Assembly (NCBI GenBank): GCA_934277985.1
Contig: CAKQWF010000005.1
Coordinates: 128,982 to 192,981 of the forward strand
DNA length: 64,000 nucleotides
DNA from: an uncultured Oxalobacter sp.
Lineage (GTDB): Bacteria > Pseudomonadota > Gammaproteobacteria > Burkholderiales > Burkholderiaceae_D
Direction: 5' to 3'
In this document: positions 45,358 to 55,495 of the stretch, one piece after another
Layout: each line of letters opens with the position of its first letter
Numbering within the stretch: position 1 is the stretch's first letter
The notes under the pieces: model-generated
Told to the model about the DNA's origin: nothing
The model's database searches: none
What the model saw: the letters and a program-made list of their open reading frames with translations, nothing else
Made by a program: the position numbers and the translations under genes

Positions 45358-45954
45358 GTGAAACCGCTTTCGTCTCTCCAGAATCTGGTACAGGCGCTGC
45401 GCCATTTGCCGGGAATCGGTCCGAAGTCTGCACAGCGGATCGCATATCATCTTTTGCAGCATGACCGTGATGGCGCTCTTGAGTTGAGCAAAGCCTTGTC
45501 CGATGCGGCAAACCGTGTCAGGCATTGTGTACGTTGCAATACCTTTACGGAAGACGAAATATGCGACATGTGTCGTGATCCCGAACGGGACGCTTCACTG
45601 CTGTGCGTAACGGAAACACCGGCTGATCAGATGATGATCGAACAAACGCTGACGTTTCGCGGTTACTATTTTGTTCTGATGGGCAGCCTTTCGCCGCTTG
45701 ACGGTATCGGTCCGAAAGAAATCCGCTTCGACAAGCTGATCGAACGAGCGACAGACGGTGTGGTCAAGGAAGTCATTCTGGCGACCAGTTTCAATAATGA
45801 AGGTGAAGCGACTGCGCATTACATCGGTGAAATGCTCAAGGCACGCGGTTTGCGTGTCAGTCGTCTGGCCAGAGGCGTTCCCGTCGGAGCGGAACTCGAA
45901 TATGTGGATGTCGGAACCATCGCACGAGCTTTTCTTGACAGACGTTTGACCTGA
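45358..45954 (+). CDS. recR: Recombination mediator RecR
   Basis: A 198-residue RecR with HhH segment [18 protein letters not shown], the four-cysteine zinc motif [22 protein letters not shown], and a Toprim domain containing [13 protein letters not shown] and [19 protein letters not shown]. With RecO and RecF it loads RecA on SSB-coated gaps. GTG start, 9 bases after ybaB. Length matches E. coli (201). Confidence 0.96.
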   Translation: MKPLSSLQNLVQALRHLPGIGPKSAQRIAYHLLQHDRDGALELSKALSDAANRVRHCVRCNTFTEDEICDMCRDPERDASLLCVTETPADQMMIEQTLTFRGYYFVLMGSLSPLDGIGPKEIRFDKLIERATDGVVKEVILATSFNNEGEATAHYIGEMLKARGLRVSRLARGVPVGAELEYVDVGTIARAFLDRRLT

Positions 45955-45960
45955 TACCCT

Positions 45961-46857
45961 ATGACGACCATAGAAGAAACAACCGGAGCGACTCCACTGA
46001 TCGAATTGCGTCGATCGTTGTCGGAGTCAGCCAGAAACAGGGGCAATCTCATTTTCGGGAAATGGGAGTGTGTCAATCCGTCGGCATCCATCAAGGATCG
46101 TGTCGTCAAATCGATGATCGAGGAGGCGGAAGCGAGTGGCGCCATTCATCCGGGAGATACACTGATCGAGGCCAGCAAGGGCAATACCGGTATCGCGCTG
46201 GCGATGCAGGCGGCAGCCAGGGGATATCGCTGTATCCTGATCATGCCGGAGAATACCGCGCTCTTCAAGCAGCAAAGCATGGGGGTGTATGGCGCGGAAA
46301 TCATTCTGACGCCGCAAAGCGGTGGCTTGCAGTATGCGCGGGATCTTGCGTTGCAAATGGCGTCCGAGGGGAAAGGGGTGATGCTGGACCAGTTCAGCAA
46401 TCCTGCGAACCCGATGGCACATTACAGGACGACAGGGCCTGAAATCTGGGCCGCGACAAAGGGGCAGATCACACATTTTGTGTGCAGTATCGGTACGTCG
46501 GGCACTATTATGGGGGTATCGCGCTATTTGAAAGAACGTAACCGGAAAATACGGGTAATCGGTGTGGAACCGGAAGGCAATGCGCAGATTTCAGGCATGA
46601 ACCGGTGGCCAGAAAACCAGCGTCCTGCGATTTATGAAAAAAAAAGGATAGACAAAATCGAGTCGGTAGGACAAGCCTGTGCAGAATATCGCGCCAGAAA
46701 ACTGGCGAAAGACGAAGGGGTTTTTTGTGGGTTGTCATCGGCTTGTGCCTGCGAAGTTGCACTGAATTTGTCGGAGAGTGCCAGACACGCCACAATCGTG
46801 TTCATGATCGCAGACAGAGGGGACCGTTACTTTTCTTCGGGTTTTTTCCCGGTCTGA
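45961..46857 (+). CDS. cysM: Cysteine synthase B (O-acetylserine sulfhydrylase)
   Basis: A 298-residue PLP enzyme of the tryptophan-synthase-beta fold. PLP Lys is in NPSASIKDRVVKSMI, the phosphate-binding loop is EASKGNTGIALAMQ, and the substrate motif is CSIGTSGTIMGVSRYL. The NPSASIKDR form and short length point to CysM, which can use thiosulfate as well as sulfide, rather than CysK (NPxxSVKDR, about 320). A nine-A tract lies at 46637-46645. It starts 6 bases after recR. Confidence 0.9.
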   Translation: MTTIEETTGATPLIELRRSLSESARNRGNLIFGKWECVNPSASIKDRVVKSMIEEAEASGAIHPGDTLIEASKGNTGIALAMQAAARGYRCILIMPENTALFKQQSMGVYGAEIILTPQSGGLQYARDLALQMASEGKGVMLDQFSNPANPMAHYRTTGPEIWAATKGQITHFVCSIGTSGTIMGVSRYLKERNRKIRVIGVEPEGNAQISGMNRWPENQRPAIYEKKRIDKIESVGQACAEYRARKLAKDEGVFCGLSSACACEVALNLSESARHATIVFMIADRGDRYFSSGFFPV

Positions 46858-46880
46858 AGGGCATAAGTACAACACAGGCA

Positions 46881-46909
46881 TTGTCATAAGGTCTTGTATC
46901 CTATAAAAT
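46881..46909 (+). promoter_or_regulatory. Putative sigma70 promoter of rpsT
   Basis: TTGTCA (46881-46886) and TAAAAT (46904-46909) are separated by 17 bases, about 72 bases before the rpsT ATG. The region is AT-rich. This is a consensus match by eye only. Confidence 0.5.
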
Positions 46910-46981
46910 AAAAGGCTACACAAATTTTGTATTGCGAAGTCAGCGCGTAAACAAACAACTAACAGGTTTTTAGGGAAATTT

Positions 46982-47254
46982 ATGGCTAATACAGCTCAGG
47001 CGCGTAAACGCGCTCGTCAGGCAGTCAAGCAGAATGCGCACAATTCGAGTCAGCGTTCCGCATTGCGTACGGCAATCAAGGCTGCCAAGAAGGCAATTGC
47101 TGCCGGTGACAAGGAAGTCGCGGCTTCCGTATTTGTAAAGACTGTCTCGACCATCGACCGGATCGCAGACAAGAAACGTATCCACAAAAACAAGGCAGCT
47201 CGCCACAAGAGCCGTCTGGCAGCAGCCCTGAAGGCAATGTCTGCCGCAGCCTGA
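46982..47254 (+). CDS. rpsT: Ribosomal protein S20
   Basis: A 90-residue, Lys/Arg/Ala-rich helical protein with the S20 pattern: [58 protein letters not shown] and RLAAALKA at the end. It binds 16S rRNA h9 and h44 in the small subunit. It is a single-gene unit with its own promoter-like sequence and a hairpin downstream. Confidence 0.96.
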   Translation: MANTAQARKRARQAVKQNAHNSSQRSALRTAIKAAKKAIAAGDKEVAASVFVKTVSTIDRIADKKRIHKNKAARHKSRLAAALKAMSAAA

Positions 47255-47288
47255 GAAATATCTCCGGTTTTTTCGCAGTATCCAATGG

Positions 47289-47316
47289 CAGGCGCGTCTG
47301 GTGACAGACGCGCCTG
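47289..47316. terminator. Strong hairpin between rpsT and the convergent kinase
   Basis: CAGGCGCGTCTG / CAGACGCGCCTG, a 12-bp perfect stem with a GTGA loop. The following sequence on the plus strand is AACTTGTTTATTG, a weak T-tract; on the minus strand there is none. It probably terminates or protects the rpsT mRNA. Confidence 0.6.
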
Positions 47317-47323
47317 AACTTGT

Positions 47324-48268
47324 TTATTGACGATAGCGATAACCGAATTCTTTTTCGAAGCGGTCTGCGATTTCGGTAGCGGTCAATTTGTGGTTTTGCG
47401 GGCCATCATACGCGATCTTGATGGCGCCCATCAGGCTGCCGAGACGTCCGCTCGTCATCATATCCATACCGTGGGTCAATCCATAAATCAACCCGGCGCG
47501 GAATGCATCACCGCATCCGGTCGGATCGGCTTCACGTTCTGTCTTGACGCCTGGAATGATCAGATGCTCGTTGCCCTGATGGATAACGGCGCCACGTTCC
47601 GCACAAGTCACGATAAAGGCATCAACACGGGAGGTGATTTCGGCCGTCGACCAACCGCATTGCTGGGCAAGCATTTCGCCTTCGTATTCGTTGACGGCGA
47701 CATAGGATGCCAGTTCGATGAAATGCCGCAATTCATTGCGGCTGAATGTGGGCAGTTGCTGCCCCGGGTCGAAAATGAACGGGATTCCCAGTCTGGCGCA
47801 ATCGTTCGCATTTTGTATCATGCCTTCCTTGCCGTCCGGCGCCACAATGGCGAGCTGGATGTTTTCGCCGCTCAGATTCTCGATATGGTTTTCATGTGCC
47901 AGTGCCATCGCACCCGGATGGAAAGCGGTGATCTGGTTGTTGTTCCTGTCGGTCGTGATGAAGGCCTGCGCAGTGTAGGCGTTCTTGATCGTACGGATAT
48001 GGCGACGTGAGATGTTCAGTTCGGCAAGTCTTTCCAGATAGGGGCCGCCATCCATTCCGATGGTTGCCATAATCAATGGATTATCGCCAAGAAGTTTCAG
48101 GTTGTAGGCGATATTTCCTGCACAGCCGCCGAATTCGCGCCGCATTTCCGGTACCAGAAAGCAGACATTGATGTTGTGCAACTGGTCGGCAAGGATGGAT
48201 TCCGAAAAACGGTCTGGAAACGACATGAGCGTATCGTACGCCATGGATCCGCAAATTAAGGAAGTCAT
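47324..48268 (-). CDS. PfkB-family sugar/nucleoside kinase
   Basis: A 314-residue kinase. The N-terminal part has EFGGCAGNIAYNLKLLGDNP (PfkB signature 1) and the C-terminal part the catalytic ADPTGCGDAFRAGLIYGLTHG (signature 2, Asp base). It resembles adenosine- or ribokinase-like members found in Burkholderiales; the substrate cannot be fixed from sequence. The ATG at 48268 (MTSLICGSMAYDTL) is used; the frame extends 2 codons to a TTG. It is 20 bases downstream of the DUF3426 gene on the same strand. Confidence 0.82.
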   Translation of the reverse strand: MTSLICGSMAYDTLMSFPDRFSESILADQLHNINVCFLVPEMRREFGGCAGNIAYNLKLLGDNPLIMATIGMDGGPYLERLAELNISRRHIRTIKNAYTAQAFITTDRNNNQITAFHPGAMALAHENHIENLSGENIQLAIVAPDGKEGMIQNANDCARLGIPFIFDPGQQLPTFSRNELRHFIELASYVAVNEYEGEMLAQQCGWSTAEITSRVDAFIVTCAERGAVIHQGNEHLIIPGVKTEREADPTGCGDAFRAGLIYGLTHGMDMMTSGRLGSLMGAIKIAYDGPQNHKLTATEIADRFEKEFGYRYRQ

Positions 48269-48287
48269 GTTCAATATCAGGTAAGTT

Positions 48288-49349
48288 TTAGTGATTTAAG
48301 GGAACGATGCGGCTGTGTATAGCCGTATCGAGCGGTTGTTCGATAAACAGCAACAGCTGGATATGATTTTTTTCTCCTGCCGGCCATGTGGCAAGTGTAC
48401 GTTGTGTCTCGGCAAGATATTCACCGGGTTCGATAACTCTGCGTGAGATTATCTGGTTGTCCGTACCGGTTATTTCCACGACAAGTGCAGGCCATGGTTT
48501 CGGTGAATCGCTGTCATGAAACATGGTAATGGTTTGCGTGAATTGGCCCGGAGCGTTTTCAACAGGAACCGGTTTTTCGTATTCGACATGCCAGGTATCG
48601 CCGGATACGGTGGCGTTGCCGGATGGACAGGATAGCCATTCGCATGTGGAACCGACCAGCCCTTTGGCAGGAGGCCACCATGCCACGATATTCGAAGAAT
48701 AATGATAAACGATCTGTCCACACAAGACGATTGCCAGAGCGATTGAACCGGCCAGCCAGAATATGCCAGCAATGCGTGACTTGCGCTTCCTGCGATGAAT
48801 GGTCTGGAAGAGGTCGTCAGCCGAGGGGTTGTCTTGCTGGCCATTATCCGTATCGCTTTCCGGAAGTGGCATTGGCGGAATTGGCGATGCAGAAGGTGGT
48901 GTGACAGGGGGTATGACTGTATCGGATGACGATGAAGACGGCTGTTTTTCGATGGACAACGGCGGCCGTAATTCATCGGAGACCTTGCCTGTATCGTGAG
49001 ATGATACCTGTTTTGCCGGTTCGGTACCTGTATCCAGATCCAGACTGAGGGATTGCAGCTGTTTGTCGAAAGATTTCTTGAGCGCTTCAGTTGACGGGGG
49101 CGTGGCTGCTGGTTTCGTCGCAGAGGCGGTGTTTACCGTATTCTGCGACGAAACGGGTGTGCCTGCCATGTATGGCGCGCGTCTGGTGTTTATCGTGTGG
49201 CCATTCGGAATACGACCGGCCAGATTGTCGATACCGTTAAACAGCTCGCGGCATACACCGCAACGTACGGTTCCCGCACGCATTCTGAGCTGTTCTTCGC
49301 TGACATGGAATATGGTTTTGCAGTGTGGGCAACGTGTAGCCAGTGACAT
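48288..49349 (-). CDS. Zinc-ribbon (MJ0042) plus DUF3426 membrane protein
   Basis: A 353-residue protein. The N terminus LATRCPHCKTIFHVSEEQLRMRAGTVRCGVC has two CxxC pairs of the MJ0042 zinc ribbon. A Pro/Ser/Thr-rich, low-complexity linker runs to about 190, then one membrane segment (IAGIFWLAGSIALAIVLCGQ) and an extracytoplasmic DUF3426 domain to the end. It is 12 bases after prmA, the usual betaproteobacterial arrangement. Function unknown. Confidence 0.85.
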   Translation of the reverse strand: MSLATRCPHCKTIFHVSEEQLRMRAGTVRCGVCRELFNGIDNLAGRIPNGHTINTRRAPYMAGTPVSSQNTVNTASATKPAATPPSTEALKKSFDKQLQSLSLDLDTGTEPAKQVSSHDTGKVSDELRPPLSIEKQPSSSSSDTVIPPVTPPSASPIPPMPLPESDTDNGQQDNPSADDLFQTIHRRKRKSRIAGIFWLAGSIALAIVLCGQIVYHYSSNIVAWWPPAKGLVGSTCEWLSCPSGNATVSGDTWHVEYEKPVPVENAPGQFTQTITMFHDSDSPKPWPALVVEITGTDNQIISRRVIEPGEYLAETQRTLATWPAGEKNHIQLLLFIEQPLDTAIHSRIVPLNH

Positions 49350-49361
49350 GCTTGCAATCGT

Positions 49362-50270
49362 TCATGAGTTAAGCCGACCGGACAGTGCGACCCAGCCTTC
49401 ATGGCTGCGCCAGACAGACAAACTGATAAAGGGCGCATATGCGGCGATGACGTCGTCGGCCTGTCCTTCAAGAATACCGGACAATACCATATATCCACCC
49501 GGAGCGATATATCGCGTCAGTGTCGGGGCCAGTGTTTTCAGCGGTCCGGCCAGAATATTGGCGACGACGACATCGTATTGGCGGTTTGCCTGTGACTCAA
49601 CGAAAGTGTCAGGAAGATAGCAGGTGATGTCGCAATGATTGCGTTCGGCGTTTTCGCGGGATGTCAGCACGGATTGCGGGTCGATATCCACACCGGTGAT
49701 TTCGCTGGCTCCCAGTTTCGATGCGGCAATGGCAAGAATGCCGGAACCACATCCATAATCCAGAACCGTGTTGCCTGACACCAGATTTTTTTCGAGCCAT
49801 TCAAGGCAAAGTCGAGTCGTGGGATGGCTGCCGGTTCCAAATGCGAGTCCGGGATCCAGCTCCAGAATGATACCGTTTTCGTCCGGTGCTTTATGCCAGC
49901 TTGGTACGATCCATATTTTTTCGCCGATGTGAATGGGGTCGAATTGCGACTGCGTCAGGCGAACCCAATCCTCTTGAGGGACTTCTCGTAGCGAATAACC
50001 GGGAATTTCCTGCATTTCGCAGGCATCTGACGCTTTCCTCAGCAATTCATCGATCGGTGCATCGGCAGGAAGCAGCGCGATCACGCGGCTTCTTTCCCAT
50101 GCATAATCGTTTGAATCAGCACCTGGTTCGTCAAACAGCGGTTTTTCCTGCGGTGTTCCCTCGTCGGCATCTTCCACCGTGATGGAAAGTGCGCCTGCAT
50201 CCAGCAATGCATCCGAAAAGGCATTTGTTTTTTCAAATGCCACTTCCACAACAACTTCGATCCAGTTCAT
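49362..50270 (-). CDS. prmA: Ribosomal protein L11 methyltransferase
   Basis: A 302-residue SAM methyltransferase. The N-terminal substrate-recognition domain begins NWIEVVVEVAFEKTNAFSDA; the catalytic domain has FGTGSHPTTRLCLEWLE, VLDYGCGSGILAIAASKLG (SAM motif I), ITGVDIDPQSV and DVVVANILAGPL. It trimethylates ribosomal protein L11. It lies downstream of accC in an accB-accC-prmA order that is common in Betaproteobacteria. Confidence 0.95.
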   Translation of the reverse strand: MNWIEVVVEVAFEKTNAFSDALLDAGALSITVEDADEGTPQEKPLFDEPGADSNDYAWERSRVIALLPADAPIDELLRKASDACEMQEIPGYSLREVPQEDWVRLTQSQFDPIHIGEKIWIVPSWHKAPDENGIILELDPGLAFGTGSHPTTRLCLEWLEKNLVSGNTVLDYGCGSGILAIAASKLGASEITGVDIDPQSVLTSRENAERNHCDITCYLPDTFVESQANRQYDVVVANILAGPLKTLAPTLTRYIAPGGYMVLSGILEGQADDVIAAYAPFISLSVWRSHEGWVALSGRLNS

Positions 50271-50296
50271 GACATCCTCCGGCCGTTCATGGCCTG

Positions 50297-51658
50297 TCAG
50301 TGCTCATTTTCAGGAAACATTTCCGCGAGTTTCTGTTCCAGATAGTGAATGTTCGTTCCACCCTTGATGAAGCTGGGATCGTGCATCAGTTCGCGGTGCA
50401 GGTCCAGATTGGTCTGGATGCCTTCGACCACCATTTCGGTCAATGCAACCTGCATGCGGTGAATCGCCTGTTCGCGTGTCGAACCATATGCGATGATTTT
50501 GCCTATCATCGAATCATAAAACGGCGGAACCTTGTAGCCGGCATAAACGTGTGAATCCACGCGCATACCCGGGCCGCCAGGCGCATGCCATGACGTGATT
50601 TTTCCCGGAGACGGTATGAAGGTAAACGGATCTTCGGCGTTGATGCGACATTCGATAGCGTGTCCGATCAGGCGGATATCACGCTGGCGGTAACGGAGTT
50701 TTTCACCGGCGGCGATCCGTATCTGTTCCTGTACCAGATCCAGTCCTGTAATCAGTTCGGTGACCGGATGTTCAACCTGGATGCGGGTATTCATTTCGAT
50801 GAAATAGAATTCACCGTTCTCATAGAGGAATTCAAAGGTGCCTGCGCCCCGGTAACCGATTTTGCGGCAAGCTTCGGCACAACGGTCGCCGATGCGGTCG
50901 ACCAGCCGGCGTGGAATATCCGGTGCCGGTGCTTCCTCGATCACTTTCTGGTGGCGTCTTTGCATGGAACAATCGCGTTCGCCCAGCCAGATGGCATTTT
51001 TGTAATCGTCTGACAATACCTGGATTTCGATATGGCGCGGATTTTCCAGGAATTTTTCCATATACACTTCCGGATTGCCGAAAGCGGCCTGAGCTTCTGT
51101 TTTGGTTGTCGTGACGGCATTGAGCAACGATGCTTCCGTATGGACTACGCGCATGCCGCGACCGCCGCCACCGCCGGCTGCCTTGATGATCACGGGAAAT
51201 CCGATCTTGCGGGCAATGGATATGATTTCCTGCGGATCGTCGGACAATGCGCCATCGGACCCCGGAACGCATGGAATACCGGCCTTGATCATGGCCTGCT
51301 TCGCCGTGACCTTGTCACCCATCATACGAATGGAGTCGGAACGCGGGCCGATAAAGACGAAACCGGATTTTTCGACACGTTCGGCAAAATCGGCATTTTC
51401 GGAAAGAAAACCGTAACCCGGATGGATTGCCTCTGCGTCGGTGACCTCGGCGGCGCTGATGATGGCCGGCATGTTCAGGTAACTCAATGCAGAGGAAGCA
51501 GGTCCGATACAGACGGATTCATCCGCCAGCTTCACATACTTGGCATCACGGTCGGCTTCGGAATGAACGACGACGGTCTTGATACCCATTTCACGGCATG
51601 CGCGCTGGATACGCAATGCGATTTCGCCACGATTGGCGATGAGGATTTTTTCAAACAT
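50297..51658 (-). CDS. accC: Acetyl-CoA carboxylase biotin carboxylase subunit
   Basis: A 453-residue ATP-grasp enzyme. Landmarks are [37 protein letters not shown], the glycine-rich loop [33 protein letters not shown], and the catalytic [16 protein letters not shown]. It carboxylates biotin on AccB with ATP and bicarbonate, the first step of malonyl-CoA formation. Length equals E. coli AccC (449). 70 bases separate it from accB. Confidence 0.97.
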   Translation of the reverse strand: MFEKILIANRGEIALRIQRACREMGIKTVVVHSEADRDAKYVKLADESVCIGPASSALSYLNMPAIISAAEVTDAEAIHPGYGFLSENADFAERVEKSGFVFIGPRSDSIRMMGDKVTAKQAMIKAGIPCVPGSDGALSDDPQEIISIARKIGFPVIIKAAGGGGGRGMRVVHTEASLLNAVTTTKTEAQAAFGNPEVYMEKFLENPRHIEIQVLSDDYKNAIWLGERDCSMQRRHQKVIEEAPAPDIPRRLVDRIGDRCAEACRKIGYRGAGTFEFLYENGEFYFIEMNTRIQVEHPVTELITGLDLVQEQIRIAAGEKLRYRQRDIRLIGHAIECRINAEDPFTFIPSPGKITSWHAPGGPGMRVDSHVYAGYKVPPFYDSMIGKIIAYGSTREQAIHRMQVALTEMVVEGIQTNLDLHRELMHDPSFIKGGTNIHYLEQKLAEMFPENEH

Positions 51659-51728
51659 AATGTGGCAGATTGCTCAGCAAATCGAAAATAAGCGGAAAAA
51701 AGAGCAGTTCGGATCAAAATGACCGCTT

Positions 51729-52199
51729 TTAACCGATAACAAACAAAGGCTGGCCGAATTCGACCGGTTCGCCGTTTTCGACAAGAATCTGTTTGATGAC
51801 GCCGGATGTTTCTGCCTCGATTTCGTTCAGGAGTTTCATGGCTTCGATGATGCACAGCGTATCGCCCTGCTTGACGGTCGAGCCGACTTCGACATAAGGC
51901 GGATTGCCTGGAGCCGGCGCACTGTAGAATGTGCCTACCATCGGAGATTTGACGACATTGCCCTCTGGTTCTGCAGGAACCGCCGCATCGGCTGCGATGA
52001 CCTGTGTGGCGACGTTGACCTGCGGAACGGCTGCGGCAGGCTGTGCGATGACCTGTGGCGGCTGCACCATGACAGGCTGTCCCTGTACAGAAGACGTTTT
52101 GGCGATACGAACCTTGCTGTCACCCTCGGTGACTTCCAGTTCGGCAATATCTGAGTCGGCGACAAGGTCGATCAGCGTTTTCAGTTTACGTAAATCCAT
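51729..52199 (-). CDS. accB: Biotin carboxyl carrier protein of acetyl-CoA carboxylase
   Basis: A 156-residue BCCP. It starts [21 protein letters not shown], has a Val/Gln/Ala/Pro-rich flexible linker and ends with the biotinyl domain [20 protein letters not shown] and [15 protein letters not shown], in which the Lys of EAMKL is biotinylated. It carries CO2 between AccC and the carboxyltransferase. The internal ATG at 52199 is used; the extension to 52292 runs toward aroQ and has no family resemblance. Confidence 0.96.
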   Translation of the reverse strand: MDLRKLKTLIDLVADSDIAELEVTEGDSKVRIAKTSSVQGQPVMVQPPQVIAQPAAAVPQVNVATQVIAADAAVPAEPEGNVVKSPMVGTFYSAPAPGNPPYVEVGSTVKQGDTLCIIEAMKLLNEIEAETSGVIKQILVENGEPVEFGQPLFVIG

Positions 52200-52234
52200 A
52201 AAAATCCCGCAAATAACAGTTAAATGATTGGAAA

Positions 52235-52669
52235 TCAGTGCTTGAGCGCAAATTCGACGGCTATCCGGTATCCATCGGTTCCAAAACCGCATATTACACC
52301 TTTGGCAATATCGGATAGATAGGAATGATGACGGAACGGCTCACGTTGATGAATGTTCGAGATATGAACCTCGAAGAAAGGGATGTTGACACCTGCCAGA
52401 GCATCCCGCAGCGACACGCTGGTATGCGTCAGGCCGCCCGGGTTGATGACGATGGCGTCGACATGATCTCGTTGTGCCTGATGGATACGGTCGATCAGCG
52501 CTCCCTCATGATTGCTCTGGAAGCTGGACAGTTTTCCGCCGGCGGCCTCGACAAGCGCATGCATGTCGGAGACGATATCGTCGAGAGTCGTTCTTCCGTA
52601 AATATCAGGTTCCCGTGTACCCAGCAAATTCAGGTTCGGGCCGTTCAGAAGAAGAATGTTTTTTGCCAT
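52235..52669 (-). CDS. aroQ: 3-dehydroquinate dehydratase, type II
   Basis: A 144-residue dodecameric enzyme. [20 protein letters not shown] (split) is followed by YG with the catalytic Tyr, then [33 protein letters not shown] and the [19 protein letters not shown] segment with catalytic His/Arg. It dehydrates 3-dehydroquinate in the shikimate pathway. aroQ-accB-accC is a conserved order. aroE of the same pathway is 6 kb away at 58501. Confidence 0.96.
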   Translation of the reverse strand: MAKNILLLNGPNLNLLGTREPDIYGRTTLDDIVSDMHALVEAAGGKLSSFQSNHEGALIDRIHQAQRDHVDAIVINPGGLTHTSVSLRDALAGVNIPFFEVHISNIHQREPFRHHSYLSDIAKGVICGFGTDGYRIAVEFALKH

Positions 52670-52755
52670 GATTCCTGAAACACAATCGCTTTATATTGGA
52701 TTTTCAGCATTTTGCCGTCAAATAACGGAAAGAGGCAAGAAAAAACGACGGATTT

Positions 52756-53382
52756 CTAGAATTTGTCGGTGTTTTCACGTGCGTCGCCGTTGATGAGACG
52801 ACGCAATTCATCCAGATCGGCACGTTGTGCATGCGGACCGAAAAAGCGGTCGGGTCTGCGGATGTCGTCCGCATCGTACACGGTCAGATGAATGACTTCA
52901 TCGTGCCAGAGAAAGTGAATGACTTCGTTGGCATGGCGTTTCCCTGGCGATTGTGGCGATTCGGAGACACTGAACTCGATACCCTCGTTCAGGAGAAAAA
53001 TTTCAATGTCCTTGACGTTATCGGCAAAGATTTGCAGGTAAATATCGCTATGTTCGCCACCGGTGCCGTTAAGAACCGCGCCAGTGATATATGGATTGAA
53101 GCGTTCCAGTCGTTTCATCAGCCGTAGGGCGAGCAGGCGCAAATGCCGCAGTCTGGCCGGCTGGGTGTCGGAGAGAAAAAGTTCGTTGTATATGCGGACC
53201 TCGTTCTCGATTGTCTGGTTGTCCGGTAAAATTTCGCCCGTTATGCGTGAGTTTCCAAGAAGGAGTCTGGCCGCCTTGCGTTTGGCGGCGTCATAACTTG
53301 TTCCTTCCTCTGCTATCATGCGTGCAGCGGCAATGGCGATTTCCTGTCTGAGTTGGGCGAGATCGTTGAAACGGTAGTTCAT
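52756..53382 (-). CDS. Conserved protein, nucleotidyltransferase-like
   Basis: A 208-residue soluble protein. The central segment ITGAVLNGTGGEHSDIYLQI resembles the G-(x)-SDxD/L active-site strand of minimal nucleotidyltransferases, though only one of the usual two Asp is aligned (SDIYL). N- and C-terminal parts are helical. It has relatives beside mpl in Betaproteobacteria. No partner antitoxin (HEPN) gene is adjacent, and the function is not known. It is divergent from mpl, 74 bases apart. Confidence 0.55.
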   Translation of the reverse strand: MNYRFNDLAQLRQEIAIAAARMIAEEGTSYDAAKRKAARLLLGNSRITGEILPDNQTIENEVRIYNELFLSDTQPARLRHLRLLALRLMKRLERFNPYITGAVLNGTGGEHSDIYLQIFADNVKDIEIFLLNEGIEFSVSESPQSPGKRHANEVIHFLWHDEVIHLTVYDADDIRRPDRFFGPHAQRADLDELRRLINGDARENTDKF

Positions 53383-53456
53383 GCTTGCGTTTCCTGTGCA
53401 AACGAAAGTGACAGATTGTCGGATAAAATCTTCATTTCAGTGAGCGAATCAGAATC

Positions 53457-54842
53457 ATGCACATTCATATCCTCGGTATTTGCGGAACTTTTATGGGAGG
53501 AGTGGCCGTACTGGCCAAGGCGGCAGGGCATACAGTAACCGGTTGTGACGCGAATGTCTATCCGCCGATGAGTACCCAGCTCCAGGAGCAGGGAATCGAG
53601 CTCATGGAAGGCTATGACGCACGCCAGATTGATCTGAATCCGGATTTGTTTGTCATCGGCAATGTCGTATCACGTGGCAATCCGTTGATGGAGGCTATTC
53701 TGGATCGCGGGCTGCCATATGTGTCGGGTCCCCAGTGGATCGGCGAACATATATTGCGTGACCGCTGGGTGCTTGCTGTTGCAGGTACGCACGGTAAAAC
53801 GACGACGACATCCATGCTGGCATGGATACTGGAAGATTGCGGCTATGCCCCGGGGTTCCTGATCGGTGGTGTTCCCGTGAATTTCGGTATTTCCGCCCGT
53901 TTGCATGGCAATGATGAATCACCGTTTTTCGTGATAGAAGCGGACGAATACGACACCGCGTTTTTCGACAAGCGCAGCAAATTCGTGCATTATCGTCCAA
54001 AAACAGTGATTTTGAACAATCTTGAGTTCGATCATGCTGATATCTTCCCTGATCTTGCAGCCATCGAGACACAATTCCATCATCTGGTCAGGACAGTGGC
54101 CGGCAATGGTCGTCTGATCGTCAATGCGCGTGAAGCGGCGTTGAAACGGGTGATCGATCGTGGGTGCTGGAGCGAACTGGAATGGTTCGGTGGCACCGGT
54201 ACGGATGGCTGGACGCTTTCGGATACGGAAAATGACGGATTCGATGTGTGGCTCGATGGCGTTCGTCAGGGAACAGTCCGCTGGGAATTGACCGGCGAAC
54301 ATAACCGGCTCAATGCGCTGGCCGCGATTGCAGCCGCAAGGCACGTCGGTATCCGGCCGGATCTGGCGATAGATGCCTTGTCGCGATTCAGGAATGTCAA
54401 AAGACGTATGGAATGCCGTGGTATCGTCGGCGGTATTGCCGTATATGATGATTTTGCGCATCATCCGACTGCTATCGAAACGACAATAGCGGGCCTGAGA
54501 AAAAAAATCGGCAGAAGTGCAGATACCCGTATTCTGGCGGTGCTGGAACCGCGTTCCAATACCATGAAGCTGGGGGTCATGAAGCAAAAGTTGCCCGGCA
54601 GTCTTGCGGATGCCGACCTGGTATTTTGTTATGGCGAGCGCTCGGGCAAAAATGCACTGGGATGGGATTTGCGGGAAACGCTGGCGCCGCTGGGAGAAAA
54701 AGCGCGTGCATTTGATGATCTGGACAGTCTGGCAGACAGTGTGGCTGCATTGGCACGATCAGGCGATCATATCCTTGTTATGAGCAATGGCGGGTTCGGC
54801 GGCATTCATCAGAAAATTCTCGACAGGCTTTCCAGAAAATGA
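53457..54842 (+). CDS. mpl: UDP-N-acetylmuramate:L-alanyl-gamma-D-glutamyl-meso-diaminopimelate ligase
   Basis: A 461-residue Mur ligase. The N-terminal HIHILGICGTFMGGVAVLAK, ATP P-loop AVAGTHGKTTTTSMLAW, EADEYDTAFFDKRSKF, NNLEFDHADIF and the DDFAHHPTAIETTI segment are all Mpl-specific. It returns the murein tripeptide released during growth to UDP-MurNAc, so it works with the transglycosylases mltA and the SLT protein found here. It overlaps the next gene by 4 bases. Confidence 0.95.
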   Translation: MHIHILGICGTFMGGVAVLAKAAGHTVTGCDANVYPPMSTQLQEQGIELMEGYDARQIDLNPDLFVIGNVVSRGNPLMEAILDRGLPYVSGPQWIGEHILRDRWVLAVAGTHGKTTTTSMLAWILEDCGYAPGFLIGGVPVNFGISARLHGNDESPFFVIEADEYDTAFFDKRSKFVHYRPKTVILNNLEFDHADIFPDLAAIETQFHHLVRTVAGNGRLIVNAREAALKRVIDRGCWSELEWFGGTGTDGWTLSDTENDGFDVWLDGVRQGTVRWELTGEHNRLNALAAIAAARHVGIRPDLAIDALSRFRNVKRRMECRGIVGGIAVYDDFAHHPTAIETTIAGLRKKIGRSADTRILAVLEPRSNTMKLGVMKQKLPGSLADADLVFCYGERSGKNALGWDLRETLAPLGEKARAFDDLDSLADSVAALARSGDHILVMSNGGFGGIHQKILDRLSRK

Positions 54843-55435
54843 CAGGCGTAATTGTATATTTGCACGGTTTCAAGTCGTCTCCCCATTCGTTCAAGGCACA
54901 GCTCATTGCGCAGACACTTGAACAGAACGGCGGTGATTGGCGTTATATCTGTCCGCAACTGCCGTTATCTCCACAAGAATCAGTAGATTTGGTATCGGAT
55001 GCCATTCGTGATTGCCAGAGGGATCGTCTAACGATTATTGGTTCTTCTCTTGGTGGTTATTATGCCCACTGGCTGGCAGAACAGCATGCCTGCAAGGCGG
55101 TATTGCTCAATCCGGTTATCGACCCATGGCAAATCAAGATACTGGACGATATACCGGACAGAAGTGATTTGAGGGTACGTGAATGGCTGGATTTTCGTGA
55201 ACGTTATGAGGGTGAATTGAAAGCCATTCGGGTAAAAAACATTACAAATCCTTCAAGATATCTGCTTTTGGCGGCAAAAGGAGATGAATTGCTGGACTGG
55301 CGCCTGATGCAGTCGCATTATCACGGGGCGCATCAGGTCATTGTTGACGGGGGAGATCACGGTTTATCCGATTTCGGGCTTTATCTCGAAAAAGTGCTGT
55401 CGTTTTGCGGGATAGGGAAACAGTATGCAGGCTGA
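54839..55435 (+). CDS. YqiA-like alpha/beta-hydrolase (esterase)
   Basis: A 198-residue hydrolase of the UPF0227/YqiA family. It starts GVIVYLHGFKSSPHSFKAQL (oxyanion region), has the nucleophile Ser in IIGSSLGGYYAHWLAE, an acid in AAKGDELLDW and the His in GGDHGLSDF. Members are small esterases or thioesterases; the substrate is unknown. ATGA overlap with mpl suggests coupled translation. Confidence 0.85.
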   Translation: MTGVIVYLHGFKSSPHSFKAQLIAQTLEQNGGDWRYICPQLPLSPQESVDLVSDAIRDCQRDRLTIIGSSLGGYYAHWLAEQHACKAVLLNPVIDPWQIKILDDIPDRSDLRVREWLDFRERYEGELKAIRVKNITNPSRYLLLAAKGDELLDWRLMQSHYHGAHQVIVDGGDHGLSDFGLYLEKVLSFCGIGKQYAG

Positions 55436-55495
55436 CAGGATGAAAGATGCCGGCTTCGTGCATGGCAGACATCATATTGAATGACAGAGCGTAGA

